NCBI GenBank assembly: GCA_960531495.1
Contig: OY482848.1
Location: forward strand, 17,949,458-18,013,457
Direction of reading: 5' to 3'
Source: Zeus faber
Lineage: Eukaryota; Chordata; Actinopteri; Zeiformes; Zeidae
Length of the DNA stretch: 64,000 nucleotides
The translations under genes and the position numbers were made by a program. The notes below the pieces were generated by a model that had not been told where the DNA came from, ran no database searches, and saw nothing but the letters and a program-made list of their open reading frames with translations. Shown in pieces: positions 21,300 to 32,912 of the stretch. Numbering within the stretch: position 1 is the stretch's first letter; every line of letters starts with the position of its first letter.

Positions 21300-22185
21300 C
21301 ATATACAAATTATTCCAAATTATTATGCACATTGGATTGAAGTGTCCGAAACATTACATTTTTTGTTTTTCAATTAAACTCATGGATGGTATTGTGTCTC
21401 AGGGCTCTTTGAATCACTGAAATCAATCTCAGACACCTGTGATAATTAGTTTGCCAGGTGAGCCCAATTAAAGGAAAATTACTTAAGAAGGACATTCCAC
21501 ATTGTTAAGCAGGCCACAGGTTTCAAGCGATATGGGAAAGAAAAAAGATCTCCCTGCTGCCGAAAAGCCTCAAATAGTGCCATGCCTTAGGTATGAAAAC
21601 ATTAGATATTTCACGAAAACTTAAGCGTGATCATCGTACTGTGAAGAAATTTGTGGTTGATTCAGAGCACAGACGGGTTTGTGCAGATAAAGGCAGAATG
21701 AGGAAGGTTTCTTCCAGACAAATTCATCAGATTAAGACAGCAGCTGCTAAAATGCCGTTTCAAAGCAGCAAACACTTGTATTTGAAGCTGCTGGTGCCTC
21801 TGGAGTCTCTCTGGAATTGTGAAGGTGATATCAAAGAAGGGTCCTATGTTATAATGTAACTTGGCCTGTTAAGATGTTTTTGAGTGAAATAGCTTTTGAT
21901 TTCAGTAAATATGACCTCGTAATGCTGCAAATTCAACAAATTTTCAGTTCTTTACAACCTATAAAATGTTTTGAAACTCTGTTGTGCATAATAATTTGGA
22001 ACAGCGCGTTTTGAGTTTTTTATTTTTGAAAAAAATACTGTTATCATTGGGAGGTTTGTTCAATAACATTCGAATTATACCCTAATGGTTGATAACTTGA
22101 AAATTATACTGACTTTCATTTGCATTGACTATTTAGGAAAATCAGAGAAAAATATAATTTGCATAATAATTTGGAACGCGGCGTA
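21300..22185 (+). mobile_element. TcMar-ISRm11-like transposon with deleted transposase core
   Basis: The left end carries ttccaaattattatgcac (21313-21330); the right end has its inverse at 22159-22180, with a second, inner copy at 21984-22002. 21533-21560 starts a transposase (GKKKDLPAAEKPQIVPCL), and 21593-21790 continues LDISRKLKRDHRTVKKFVVD, then RQIHQIKTAAAKMPFQSSK. This is the N-terminal DNA-binding part. The text ends at VPLESLWN, so the catalytic domain is deleted. The element would need transposase supplied in trans. It sits inside a Gypsy LTR, so it is younger than that LTR. Confidence 0.8.
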
Positions 22186-22404
22186 AGGGTTCGTAATTGT
22201 CCTCTCGGGCCCAGGAGGAATAGCGTTCTGCTCCTGGGCTGCTCACCAGCCCGTGCGCTGATCTCCTCTGTAAGACAGAAAAAACATTAAGAAAACTCCC
22301 TGCCTTGATTTGGACCAATCCGCGCCGTTAGGGCGCTGATTGGGCCAATTCAAGGTAGCTGTCGTGTGCCGCTGGTGATTGACCACGCCCCTTTGTCCGC
22401 CACA

Positions 22405-24690
22405 TACTCCCACCGCCCGCTTTAGGCCAGGGAGCCATCCGGCTGACAGCCGACTCCCCCCCCCCCCCCCCCCAGAGCGGGAGAGAAAATCAGCCACGAC
22501 CATCCTCGCCACCGGCCTTTTGACCACCCAGAAGTTAGGGCTGTAGAGCCAGGTAACACCAGGTGATCTGGGCGTTTGTGTCCGTCATGCGTTGGAGCCA
22601 CTGCAGCGGGGTGTGGTCTGAACAGAGGGTGAAAGCTCGTCCCAGGAGGTAGTAGCGGAGGGAACCGACTGCCCATTTGATGGCTAGACATTCCTTCTCC
22701 ACCTCGACTCCCGCACTGAGAGTTCACACACTCCCACAGAGAGCTGACTTTACCCTCGCAAACCTTTGACCACTGGACCGGATCTGGAGCACCTTTTCAA
22801 GTTAAGTCAGTCAAGGGGCTGGCTAGCTAGGAAAAGTTGGGGTCAAACCTCCTAGAGTAGCCGGCCAGCCCCAAGAACTGCCTCACCTCCTTCTAGGTCT
22901 TAGGTCTTGGCGTGGTTGCGACCGCCGCAGTTTTATCAAGCTGGGGTCGGACCAGGCCTTCGCCCAAGTGGTATCCCAGATACTGTACCTCCCGCCGTCC
23001 CATGGCACACTTCTTTGGGTTGGCAGTAAGCCCAGCCCGCCTCAGGGACTCCCGCACAGCGCCCACATGCTGCATATGCCGCCCCCAGGTGTCGCTGTGA
23101 ATAATAACGTAATCTAGGTAGGCCACGGAATATGCTACATGCGGACGCAGAACACGGTCCATGAGTCTCTGAAAGGTGGCTGGGGCACCGAACAACCCGA
23201 ACGGAAGTGTGCGAAAGTGGTATAAGCCAAACGGAGTGGAGAACACCGATTTTTCCTAGGACTCCTAAGACAAGGGAATCTGCCAATAGCCCTTGGTTAA
23301 ATCCAGTGTCAAGAAAAAACGAGCTGTACCTAACTGGTCGAGGAGTTTATTGACCGGGGACATCAGGTAGGCGTCGAACTTGGACACCACGTTCACCCTT
23401 CGGTAGTCCACGCAAAACCGGACTGACCCATTAGGCTTACTCATCAGCACGATGGGACTAGACCAGTCACTTGTGGAGTCCTCTATTACGTTCATGTCCA
23501 GCATGGCCTCTAATTCCGCCCGCACGATCTTGCGTTTGTGCTCGGGCAGGCGATACGGCCGAGAGTGCACCTTCACCCCTAGGGTTGTCTCCACATGGTG
23601 GTGTATGAAGGACGTGAGGAATGGCAGGGAGGAGAAAACATCAGAGAAGCGACGCTGAAGTGCAGCTATGTCCGCCCTCTGGGACAGAGAGAGATGGTCA
23701 CTTAACAGGGCCGTGGTACGATCGGCCGCTTTTTGAACCTCCGGCCCCAACTCATCACGCTCAATGACCGGCATGACCAGAGCCACAGATGCCCCCTCCC
23801 TCCATTCTTTTAAGAGGTTTAGGTGATAAATCTGTGTCGTCCCCTGCCTGTCAGACCGTTTGACCTCATAATCAACCTTGTTTACCCGTCGTGTGACCAC
23901 AAAAGGCCCTTGCGACTTTGCGAGCAATCTAGAGCTGGATGTAGGGAGCAACACTCACACCTTGTGTCCCAGTGCAAATTATCTGTGATAACGGCCGAAT
24001 CAGTGCGTGTAACTTTGCTCTCAGGTCCCTAACATACTGTATTTCATTCTTACTGGTGCTAGGGCCTTCCTCCCAGTTTTCTTTAATTAAGTCTAGCACC
24101 CCCCGGGGTCTCCTGCCAAAAAGGAGTTCAAAGGGAGAAAATCCCATGGAGGCTTGGGGAACCCGCACCGCAAACAACAGGGGGTCCAACCACTTGTCCC
24201 AATTACGACTATCATCGTGAACGAGCTTTCAAATCACTTTTTTCAGCGTTTTATTAAACTGCTTCACCAGGCTATCAGTCTGGGGATGGTTAACGCTGGT
24301 CCAATTGAGCGGACGCAAAGTGTATGTGACATCAAGTTAGTGCCCTGGTCGATCAGGATTTCCTTTGGAATCCCGACTCAGGAGATAACCTGAAACAGCA
24401 CCTGCGCTACACTTTTGGCCGTAATACTGCGCAGGGGCACTGCTTCTGGGTACCGGGTTGCATAATCCACCAGGACTAACACAAAACAATACCCACCCGA
24501 TGAGGTCCATACCGAGTCTTTCAAATGGGGCCTTAACTAGGGGGAGGGGCATTGGCTAGGGGGAGAGGCCTCAACGGCGCTCTTGGCGTAGCCGGAGGGT
24601 TGACTAAGTGGCACTCGGGATACGCGCCACACTATTTACGCACATCTGCCCAAATGCCCAGCCAACAGAAGTAGGCCATTATCTGCTGTC
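22405..24690 (-). mobile_element. Gmr1-like Gypsy pol: integrase upstream of reverse transcriptase
   Basis: Read on the reverse strand the order is as follows. Integrase zinc region is near 24590-24680. Integrase core end is at 23950-24190 (FSPFELLFGRRPRGVLDLIK). The integrase C-terminus (LLPTSSSRLLAKSQGPFVVT, QIYHLNLLKEW) is in one open frame of 229 residues (23265-23954) with the RT start (YRLPEHKRKIVRAELEAML, VRFCVDYRRVNVVSKFDAY). The RT palm follows at 22893-23246 (FRTLPFGLFGAPATFQRLMD, then AYLDYVII, where YLDD is expected). RNase H is mostly deleted, and ADFLSRSGGG ends pol near 22470. Standard Gypsy has integrase last; this order is that of the Gmr1 group. Confidence 0.85.
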
Positions 24691-25078
24691 GTGTTTTCTC
24701 GTGACCGAGGTGACCAGCCATCGGATTTCAGTACCAACAACTGATCCGGACCACCTGCCCACCTGCAGTGTCCACACCCCTGCCCAGACGTTTGTGGGGG
24801 GACAGCACGGGAAGGGCAGAGAGCGTCCCGCGGCACCACAGAACCTGGCCAATCCTGCATAGGTCCTGGGGTCGTACATAGCGTCCCCCAGACATTGTCC
24901 TCCGGGGCAACGGGACGGGCTGGGAACACGGTCGAACCCTGCATGGGTCCTGGGGACGGACGTAGCTGCTCCCCTGACGTTGTCCTCCGGGGCACCCCAA
25001 CAGGCTGGGGACCCGGCGAGGGTCTGGACCTCTGGCGGTCTTCCGGGCGGCGGCGGCGGGCTGGTGGCCGTCATATAC
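24691..25078 (-). pseudogene. 5' part of the Gmr1-like element, with a GC-rich tandem repeat
   Basis: The DNA is GC-rich, and its reverse-strand frames are proline-rich (for example TATSPPPPPGRPPEV). A unit of about 78 bp beginning cctgcat(a/g)ggtcctgggg occurs at about 24856 and 24937, both with gttgtcctccggggca or a close variant. A partial third copy precedes them. It could be gag or protease-linker sequence, but I see no zinc knuckle or DSG motif. It ends at about 25078 where a MITE fragment begins. Confidence 0.5.
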
Positions 25079-25215
25079 AAGTACTCCTCACTTAACGAAT
25101 TGCTCGATAAACGAGGACCTGTGTTATTTCACAGTAAGTCGGCGTGGCCATTGCCAACGCTAGTGTAGTGAATACTGAGACTGCAGGGACCAGACTGAGA
25201 ACGGTGATGAGATGA
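25079..25215 (-). mobile_element. MITE fragment related to 60594-60845
   Basis: The blocks tcgataaacgaggacc.gtgttattt, aacgctagtg.agtgaatact and gatgagatgagatg match the reverse complement of 60640-60800. The related copy has the outer end (caggtattccccacttaacg) missing here. Confidence 0.7.
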
Positions 25216-26381
25216 GATGTATACAGTGTATATAGTATATATATTGTATATAGTATATCACAAATATATATACAAACAAATAAACTTTAATTTGGAATTT
25301 TGCCATCCACAGAAATGGGCTTCATGACCAAAGAATTATAAAGACGAAACATGTGTCAATAGTCCAAAATAATAATACATTTATTACTATCCTGTGGAAT
25401 TACGAGGTTGGCAAATATATGAAATTAGAACTAAACTACTGCTGGATTGTGAAATAATTTAACTGATAAAATGTAGCCATTGAGGCATTGCCTCCCAAAA
25501 CGAGGAAAGACAGTATACTGTATGTATTGATCTATAATTAAAAATACATGAATCCATCTTCTTTGGTCAAAATGCATATTAACCAATATATTTATTAAAT
25601 ATATTGAGGAGGTCCACATTTTACTATTTGGGCATATTCTTCAATAACACCTTTGTTACAGTCCTACTTTAACCATTACCTGATTGCGTACACATTTGGT
25701 AATTGAGATCCAGTTTTAGGTTGAGCATTTTGACTGTGATTTTTTTTTTTTTTTTCATCCGTCGTCTCCTGGTAGACGACATCAAAAGTATAGGAGCACT
25801 TTAAAATTGTTTCAAGGCCGTTTGCTGTGAAATAAAGTATGCAAATGTACACACTGGGATGCCGAAATCTGTTATCTGTGAAATTTGGTGATAAAGATGC
25901 TCGATGCGAAAGAATGCTGCTTTGCAGTGACAGGATAAAGCGGGAAACACAACTTAAAAACTAGTCCTCATCAGTCCCATCATTTCATATTTGTTCAAAA
26001 GCGTTACGCTCCTTTGAGATTATATTTAAGAACATAGAATGCTGCAAGTCACCATTTTCCACAAGCAACGAATCCATTGCTATGAACAGGCTACACTAAA
26101 GTGCATAATACTGTACCATAGATATTGTGCGGAGATAACATCAGGTCACTTTTTAGTGTGCAAAATCATTTAAATGTGAAGCTAGCTGCCGATGCAGCAA
26201 AAAGAGTCAGAGAATTCTCAGTCAGGTCAAACATTTAAATGCAACACCAGTAGACGATGTGCATCAGTGTCACTTGTCTATACTCACTGTCTAGAGTCCG
26301 AATAGGACAAGTTCACATGGTGATGTGCAAACAAGCTCCAGATACTACCTGGTGGATAACAGTGGGTTGAATATAACCAGG
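25216..26381. other. No feature recognised
   Basis: AT-rich sequence with a ta/gtat-rich start (25218-25275) and a T-run at 25740. No coding motif or repeat family is recognised on either strand. Confidence 0.5.
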
Positions 26382-26673
26382 TGTGGCAGATGAGGGTGTG
26401 TGGTTAAGCAGGGGTCTGCGGGCTACAGTGCAGGCTTGGTCCCGTACCGGCGCAGCTGTTCCGACTCGGCCGATCAGCCCGTTGCTGCCGGTTGGAGTCA
26501 GCTGGGAGAGTTTTCTTATGTGTTGTTTGTCTTGCAGTGAGGAAGATGTGGTGCAGGAGACCCTGCGGACCAGATCACGACCCAAATGGACACTGATCAA
26601 TTCTTTACTTCTGTTCTTTCTTTAGTTTCTGTCTCCCTCCCTGAACCTGTGTTTGTGGATGGAGCGGTCCACA
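26382..26673 (+). repeat. Solo LTR, Gmr1-like family
   Basis: It starts TGTGGCAGATGAGGG and ends GCGGTCCACA. The body matches the reverse complement of the solo LTR at 60037-60387: gagttttcttatgtgttgtt, gtcttgcag, gtggtgcaggaga.c, and ctgtctccctccctgaacc. Flanks ccagg (26377-26381) and ccacg (26674-26678) are an imperfect 5-bp target duplication. At 292 bp it is the same length as the LTR at 35781-36071. No internal sequence remains, consistent with LTR-LTR recombination. Confidence 0.8.
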
Positions 26674-28632
26674 CCACGGAAAGCAGGGAAAGCTCCCAAA
26701 GTTGCTGTAAGGCTGGATGCAAACACAGCAACAATGTTGTTTCCCCAGTTTAAAATAGTGAACCATTTATTTCAGCACCTTTCAAACAAAAAAGTAAAAC
26801 AAAGAAAATTGTAAGATATGTTCTTTTGGTATATGCACCCTATGTTTTCCATTTTAAGCAGCACTCTGTAACTTTTAGTATTTGGGATTTCAGCTCCAGG
26901 GGAGCCGCGGGGAGAGCGGGTGTTGGGTCCCCTGCTACCGGTGTAGGTACCAGATGTGCTGGGCCTGGCGGATCGGCTCGCAGGCATGAGTCAGAGGGTG
27001 AAACAAACCCTGTGGCACAATGAAAGTGAGGGCCGGTGTACACCAGCTGAGGTGCGGATGATGTAGTGTGAACAGCACAGCAACGTTAGGATTTGGAAGG
27101 TTATTTTCTCTATATCACTATATATAATAATTGTCTTCAATATATAATACCTTACTATTATTATAAAACATATGTATTGTTTGGATGTTCTACATATTGA
27201 TGTATTTATTTATTTATTTATTTATTTATTTTGCTTGTTTATTTATTTATTTATTTATTTATTTATTATTTACTTGTGTATTTATTTATTGTTGTAAGCA
27301 CTGCTGCATTATGTTTTCCTTACTGAGCACACCCCCCTTTAGAGCATAATATTTAAGTAAACCACATATTTGAACTGCTGTGCCTTTTTATCTGGAGGCT
27401 CCGGAAGCCCTACAGCAGTACCGTATTAGGGATTCCGTTTACTGGCCCGGTAATTACATGCTGATTTTAACAGTTGTTTTTGAAGAGCCAGCCATTTTTA
27501 ATGGAGCCTTAGCCGATGCCTTAAAGCATTCAGTTAGAGTTCAAACCCTCCTCACTTAACACATTTGTGTCCTTTAAATTCAGATCACTGATACATTCTA
27601 CTGAATCTTTTCTTTTTCCTCCAAAGAAGCTGCCAAAAAACACTGAATAAATATCTTGAAGGTTCTCTGAACATCGCAATAGGAAGCTATACATTATTGA
27701 TGCAGTATGTGTATACTAGGCATGCAATGGTACAGTGGGCTCACGGTTCGATATGTATCACGGTTTAAAAAAGATATATTTTAAAGTTAAAAGGTGCAAC
27801 ATGTTTGTATAGTAGTCTGCCTCAAATAACTAGTGTTGACGCTCTGTGTGTATGACTGTGGGGGGACGGAGGTTCAAGTTCATTTGTGGGTTGCTAAAAT
27901 GGACAAGTGGATAATTCAAATATTGATTTTTGTTCATATTTATTCATTTATTTTGATAATATTTTAAAAAAGTTTCACAATATAAAAAAAAATAAAACCA
28001 GTACTATAGTTAGTTATTTTTGTGTAGAACAGATATAAACAGTATTTTTCACACATCAGTTATAATTAAAAATAAATTTAAAAAAAGCCGCCCAGTGAGT
28101 GCACCTGTGCCTTCACTTTATGAACCTGACGTGACAGTGGGTGTGCTCCATTCCAGCCAGGGCACCTCTCGGCGAGCGAGCAGCATAGGCTATCTCTTAC
28201 ATGGAGGGGGAAGCATTTGCCGGCGGCAGGAGACAGCAACACATCATAAAACTGTAAAACTTGACAAAAAAAATAAGAACTGCTCAGCGAGACTTCGTTG
28301 CCTTCATTCACACGAAAGAGCAGTTCAACAGAATCGGATCGTTCATGAATGATCCGACACTACCTAGTGCGAATGGAGAAGTTCTTAATAAAGAGGGGCC
28401 ATTTCAGGAGGTTATTTTCCCACTGGACACCTTGATTGATTGCACTGCAAAACATTTCTATGTAGTTTTATCTCATGTTTCTATGGAAAAGGCTGAGTAG
28501 CCTCGTGCAGTTGAAAAAGACCACTCATGCAAAAAATTGACTAAAAATAGACTAAATGCGTATGTGTATAGAGCCGTAGGGGGCGTACTGAATGGTTCCA
28601 TAATATATAGTGTACCATTGCATCCATAGTGT
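26674..28632. other. Mostly unassigned; (TTTA)n and AT-rich sequence
   Basis: A (ttta)n run fills about 27199-27290. 26880-27055 is GC-richer with no motif. 27715-28020 has short blocks reminiscent of fish hAT-type non-autonomous elements (ggtacagtgggctcacggtt), but I cannot define ends. No gene is recognised. Confidence 0.5.
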
Positions 28633-29390
28633 ATATACAGATCAGCCACAAAATTAAAACAATTGACAGGTGAAGTGAATAACAATTATCATCTCATTCC
28701 AATGGCACCTGTCAAGGGGTGGGATAGATTAGGCAGCAAGTGAACAGTCAGTTCTTGAAGTTAATGTGTTGGAAGCACGAAAAATGGGCAAACGTAAGGA
28801 TCTGAGCGACTTTGACAAGGGCCAAATTGTGATTGCCAGACGACTGGGTCAGAGCATCTCCAAAACGACAGGTCTTGTGGGAGGTTCCCCTTTGTGCAGT
28901 GGTTAGTACCTACCAAAAGTGGTCCAAGGAAGGACAACTGGTGAACCTGCGACAGTGTCATGGGCGCCCATGGGCTCATTGATGTGCATGAGGAGTGACG
29001 TCTATGTATGACTGTATGTATATGTATGTGACAAATAATCTCTTGAACTTGAACTTCAACTTGAACTAGAAGGAAGACGGTGGCCTGGTCAGATCAATGT
29101 TTTGTCATGTTTTCTTCTACATCATGTGGATGGCCAGGGTAAGGGTCCGATCTGATCGAACATCTGTGGTATGTGCTGGAACAACAAGCCCGATCCACGC
29201 GGGTCCAACTTTGCAACTTACAGGGCCATCTGCTGCTAACGTCTTTGAGCCAGATACGACAGAACACCTCTCTCACAGGTCTTATGGAGTCCATGCATCC
29301 ACGGGTCATAGCTATTTTGGCGGCATGAGGGGGACCTACACAATATTAGTAGTTATTAGTGGTTTGTGGCTGGTATATACTGTGTGTATA
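28633..29390 (+). mobile_element. Tc1-like transposon, internally deleted and interrupted
   Basis: The left end cagatcagccacaaaattaa is a Tc1-type terminal repeat; the right end (tttgtggctggtatata, about 29361) is its rough inverse. 28780-28960 encodes the N-terminus ([20 protein letters not shown], then YQKWSKEGQLVNLRQCHGRP). 29085-29130 gives YIMWMARVRVR from the catalytic region, and 29150-29330 the C-terminus (IEHLWYVLEQQARST, then LMESMHPRV). About 100 residues of the catalytic DDE core are missing. A LINE tail lies at about 28985-29066. Confidence 0.8.
28985..29066 (+). repeat. LINE 3' tail inside the Tc1 copy
   Basis: The sequence gtatgtgacaaataatctct followed by repeated tgaactt units is a typical end of fish CR1/Rex-type LINEs. 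The same tgaactt array occurs at 61130-61157. It replaces part of the transposase. Confidence 0.6.
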
Positions 29391-29404
29391 TATATATATA
29401 TATA

Positions 29405-29570
29405 TGTAGCACAGCAAGAAGGTTCGATTCCCGCCTGGTGCGCTGTTGGCACCGTGCTCTGGCGGGTTATCTCCCAATTAGGTGCCTTTCTATGTGAAGT
29501 TTGCATGTTCTCCCCGTGCTCACATGGGGTTTCCTCCGTCTAACATCAATAAGGACCCCCACCAAAAACA
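29405..29570 (+). repeat. SINE-like dispersed repeat fragment
   Basis: It contains agcaagaaggttcgattccc and gtttgcatgttctccccgtg, a widespread vertebrate repeat motif with a B-box-like ggttcgattcc. The family name is uncertain. A short (TA)n lies before it. Confidence 0.5.
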
Positions 29571-30529
29571 TGCACACATCATCGTTTGACTAGCGATGGA
29601 CATTTGGAACCAGGTCCCTGGGTGTGTCGTCGAATGCTGCCCACTGCTCCTGGCTGACCCCCCGGAGGAAAGACAAGCCAGGTTGGGTCAAATGCAAAGT
29701 ATGCAAATGCAAACGTCAAAGTAATTATGGTGCATAACTTAAGGTACTGTATATGTGGATTTATTAGATGCCCAAATATTTTGTGCTAATATGCTAGTAT
29801 TTCTAAATGTATCATACTAGACTTGTATCATACTAGACTTATATACTAGACCAATAAAACTTCATTAAAACAATCATTGCACTATTTATCCAATAGGCTT
29901 GGCTGCAACACTGTGTTTCTTTTACAGAAAATGGAAAATAACATTGATATCCTCCTCTATTCTATCCTTGACTGCAATGACAACATAGAGGAATGTAACT
30001 AGTGTGTTTGTAATGTAGCATGGACAGCTTAAAGATTTTGTGCTTTAGTCCTGTTATACATTATCATAAAATGTTGTGTCATTCGGTATTATGATTGTAT
30101 TTTGTTGTTGAGACCATATCTAAAAACTATTCTCAAGTGGTTAAGATGCCCCAATGGGGAGGGTTGTGATTACAGGAGAGCATATGGATCTGGCTCCTTA
30201 AGACAAGTGCACTGAGGTGGACTTGATGACTTAACACGTACAATTCAGAACTCCAGAGTATTTTCCACTAACACATGTTGCAGAGCTTATTGGTTATGCT
30301 TTCAGAACTGGTGTGTGCAGGGGAATAATGACACCTCCCTTCCCAGGTTTCAGAGAAAAAAATGTATTTTCTAAAGGCACTAGGAGAGACATTCCAGGCA
30401 GTTACGTATATACAGATATGTGCATTAAAGTGGCATGTGAATAAAGTGAGGTAGTGTTCGTGGGATAATACAGCACAGTATACAACAGTACGCCGCAGCA
30501 ATACGGTAACACCGAACAACCCAGAACAG
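29571..30529. other. No feature recognised
   Basis: AT-rich single-copy-looking sequence. Open frames such as 30268-30519 (reverse) have no recognisable domain. The right part (about 30440-30529) may be 3' UTR of the LINE at 30530-32894. Confidence 0.45.
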
Positions 30530-32894
30530 TGACACAGTATGTGGTACAGTATGCTACATACAGTACAGAAGGTAGTGGAGCCTATGTGTGTTGCTCAGTG
30601 AGGACCCCTGGTGAGGTCAGCATTGACAGTTCTTATGGCTTGGGTCCTAGTCTCTCTGTTCTCGCTGTGTGACTGCGGAGGCGCTTGCCTGACCGCAGCA
30701 GCTGGAACAGTCCGTTGTTGGGGTGATGAGGATCCTTCATGATCCTGCGGGCTCTGCTTCTACACCTCCTGGTGTATAAGTCCTGCAGGAAGGGGAGGGT
30801 AGTTCCAGTGGTACGTTCAGCTGAACGCACCACCCTCTGCATGGCCCGCCTGTCCTGAGCAGTACAGTTCCCAAACCAGGCAGTGATGTTGCCTGTCAGA
30901 TTGCTCTCCACTGCTCCACGGTAGAAGGACTTGAGAATCCTCACTGAGACCCGGAATTTCCTCAGCTGCCTGAGGTGGTAAAGACGCTGCCTCGCTTTTC
31001 TCACCAGAGTGTCTGTTTGTAAAGTCCATGTTAAGTCCTCTGTGATGTGGACTCCCAGGTACTCGAAGCCGCTCACCCTGTCAACAGAAGTACCATTAAT
31101 CACCAAGGGCGTGAGCGTCCTCGATTGTAATCCTCGCCTAAAGTCCACAATCAGCTCCTTAGTTTTGCTGACGTTCAGGTGTAGGCTGTTGTCCTGGCAC
31201 CAGAGTGACAGGTCAGCCACCTCGCGGTAGGCCTTCTCATCGCAGTCGGTAATCAGGCCCATGACAACGGTGTCGTCAACAAACTTGATGGTGTTGGAGC
31301 TGGACCTGGCCACACAGTCATGTGTGTACAGGGAGTACAGTAGGGGGCTGAGGATGCAACCCTGGGGGGATCCTGTATTCAGGGTGAGGGAGCTTGACAT
31401 GTACTTCCCCACCTTGACCACCTGGGGGCGGCCTGTGAGGAAGTCCAGGATCCAGGTGCACAGCGGACCATTCAGTCCGAGCTCCATCAGCTTGACAGCC
31501 AGTCTGGTGGGGACTATGGTGTTGAAAGCTGAACTATAATCGATGAACAGCATTCTCACATAGGCCCCCTTCTGGCCATCCAGATGCGTGAGCGTGGTGT
31601 GCAGTACCTGGGAGACTGCGTCATCTGTGGATCTGTTTTGCCAGTACGCAAACTGCAACGGGTCCAAGGTGCAGGGAAGGGAGGCGCAGATGTAATCCTT
31701 AATCAGCCTCTCGAAACACTTCATGACCACCGAGGTTAGGGCCACCGGATGGTAGTCATTCAGGCAGGTTGGAGAGGCGATCTTCGGGACAGGAACGACG
31801 GTGGACCTCTTGAAGCAGGATGGGACCACTGATTCAGCCAGGGAGATGTTGAATATTGTGGTGAACACCGGAGCTAGCTGGTTAGCACAGGTCTTCAGTA
31901 CTCGCCCAGATATGCCATCTGGGCCCGCAGCTTACTTGGTGTTCACCCGCATCAAAGCCCTCCTGACCTCATGCACAGACACTGAGAGTGCGGGCTCATC
32001 CCCAGCGGTGTAACTCCAATTAGGCGGCGAGCTAGCGGTGCTGTTGCCAGACTCGAACCGCGCATAAAAGGAGTTCAGTTCGTTGGCTAGGGAGGCGTCC
32101 ACACTTGTGGCTGGGGAGGAGCTGCTCTTGTAGTTTGTTATTGTTCGCAGCCCCTGCCACAAGCGTCTTGTGTCCCCCCGCTCCATCTGTAGCTCCACAG
32201 TCTCCTTGTACGTCCGTTTGGCGTCCCTCACCGCCCTCCGCAGATTGTACGACGCCGCTTTGTAATTGTCCATATTACCAGATACAAGACCGTCGTTGTA
32301 AGCGGCCGTGCGACCATTCAGAGTGCGGCGGATGGATTTATCAACCCATGGTTTCTGGTTTGGAAATATCCGAACTTTCACCGTGGGAACGATATTATCT
32401 GCTAGCGTAGCCACAAAACTTACTACAACCTCTGTAAACTCGCTGACGTCAATTGAACTTGTTTGGAACATGTCCCAGTCTACGTCAGTCAGAGCGTCCT
32501 GAAGCGCAGCCTCCGATTGGTCCGTCCACCGCTTCACTTCCCTCACCATCACCAGATCCTGCGCGATCAGAGGACTGTAAACAGGAACCAGCGAGATCGC
32601 GGCGTGATCTGATTTCCCGAAAGCAGGGAGCGAGACGGTCTTGTATCCGTTCTTGTACGGTGTGTAACAATGGTCCAGAGTTCTGTCTCCCCAGGTGGCA
32701 CACGTGATGTGTTGGTGGAAATTCGCCAGAACTTTTTTCAGGTTGGCCCTGTTAAAGTCCCCAGTCACCACCACAGCCGCGTCGGGATGTCTGTTCTGAA
32801 ATCCGCACAACACATCGTACAGAACTGACAGAGCTGCGTCGGTGTCCGCTTGAGGTGGGATATAAACGGCTGTAACGATGCGGACTATGGTGAT
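30530..32894 (-). mobile_element. Rex1-like LINE with long open RT and endonuclease frames
   Basis: The 411-residue frame 30633-31868 is a reverse transcriptase: [67 protein letters not shown] and the catalytic FVDDTVV (YxDD-type, Phe-Val variant). [16 protein letters not shown] and LQDLYTRRC follow. The frame 31932-32978 holds the endonuclease C-terminal part (VVTGDFNRANLKKVL, then CYTPYKNGY, FGKSDHAAISLVP) and the linker (LANELNSFYARFES). Both enzymes act in target-primed insertion. The DYSSAFNTI block suggests the Rex1/Babar group. The two frames are separated by a stop at about 31930, and the 5' endonuclease part is missing. Confidence 0.8.
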
Positions 32895-32912
32895 GATGCG
32901 GACTATGGTGAT
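32877..32912. repeat. 18-bp tandem duplication at a LINE-LINE junction
   Basis: gatgcggactatggtgat is present exactly twice in tandem (32877-32894, 32895-32912). Left of it the text is LINE endonuclease, right of it LINE reverse transcriptase. Confidence 0.9.

Larger units (their letters stand above)
21088..22404 (-). repeat. 3' LTR of a Gmr1-like element, split by a transposon
   Basis: On the reverse strand it starts TGTGGCGGACAAAGG at 22404, after a purine-rich gcgggcggtgggagta. It ends ..GGGAAGGAACTCCCACA at 21088. An AATAAAA signal lies at about 21171-21177. An ISRm11-like transposon occupies about 21300-22185, and TATC and (AT)n repeats lie at 21210-21288. Removing the insert leaves about 430 bp, in line with the 291-351 bp of the other LTRs plus the microsatellite. 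Confidence 0.75.
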
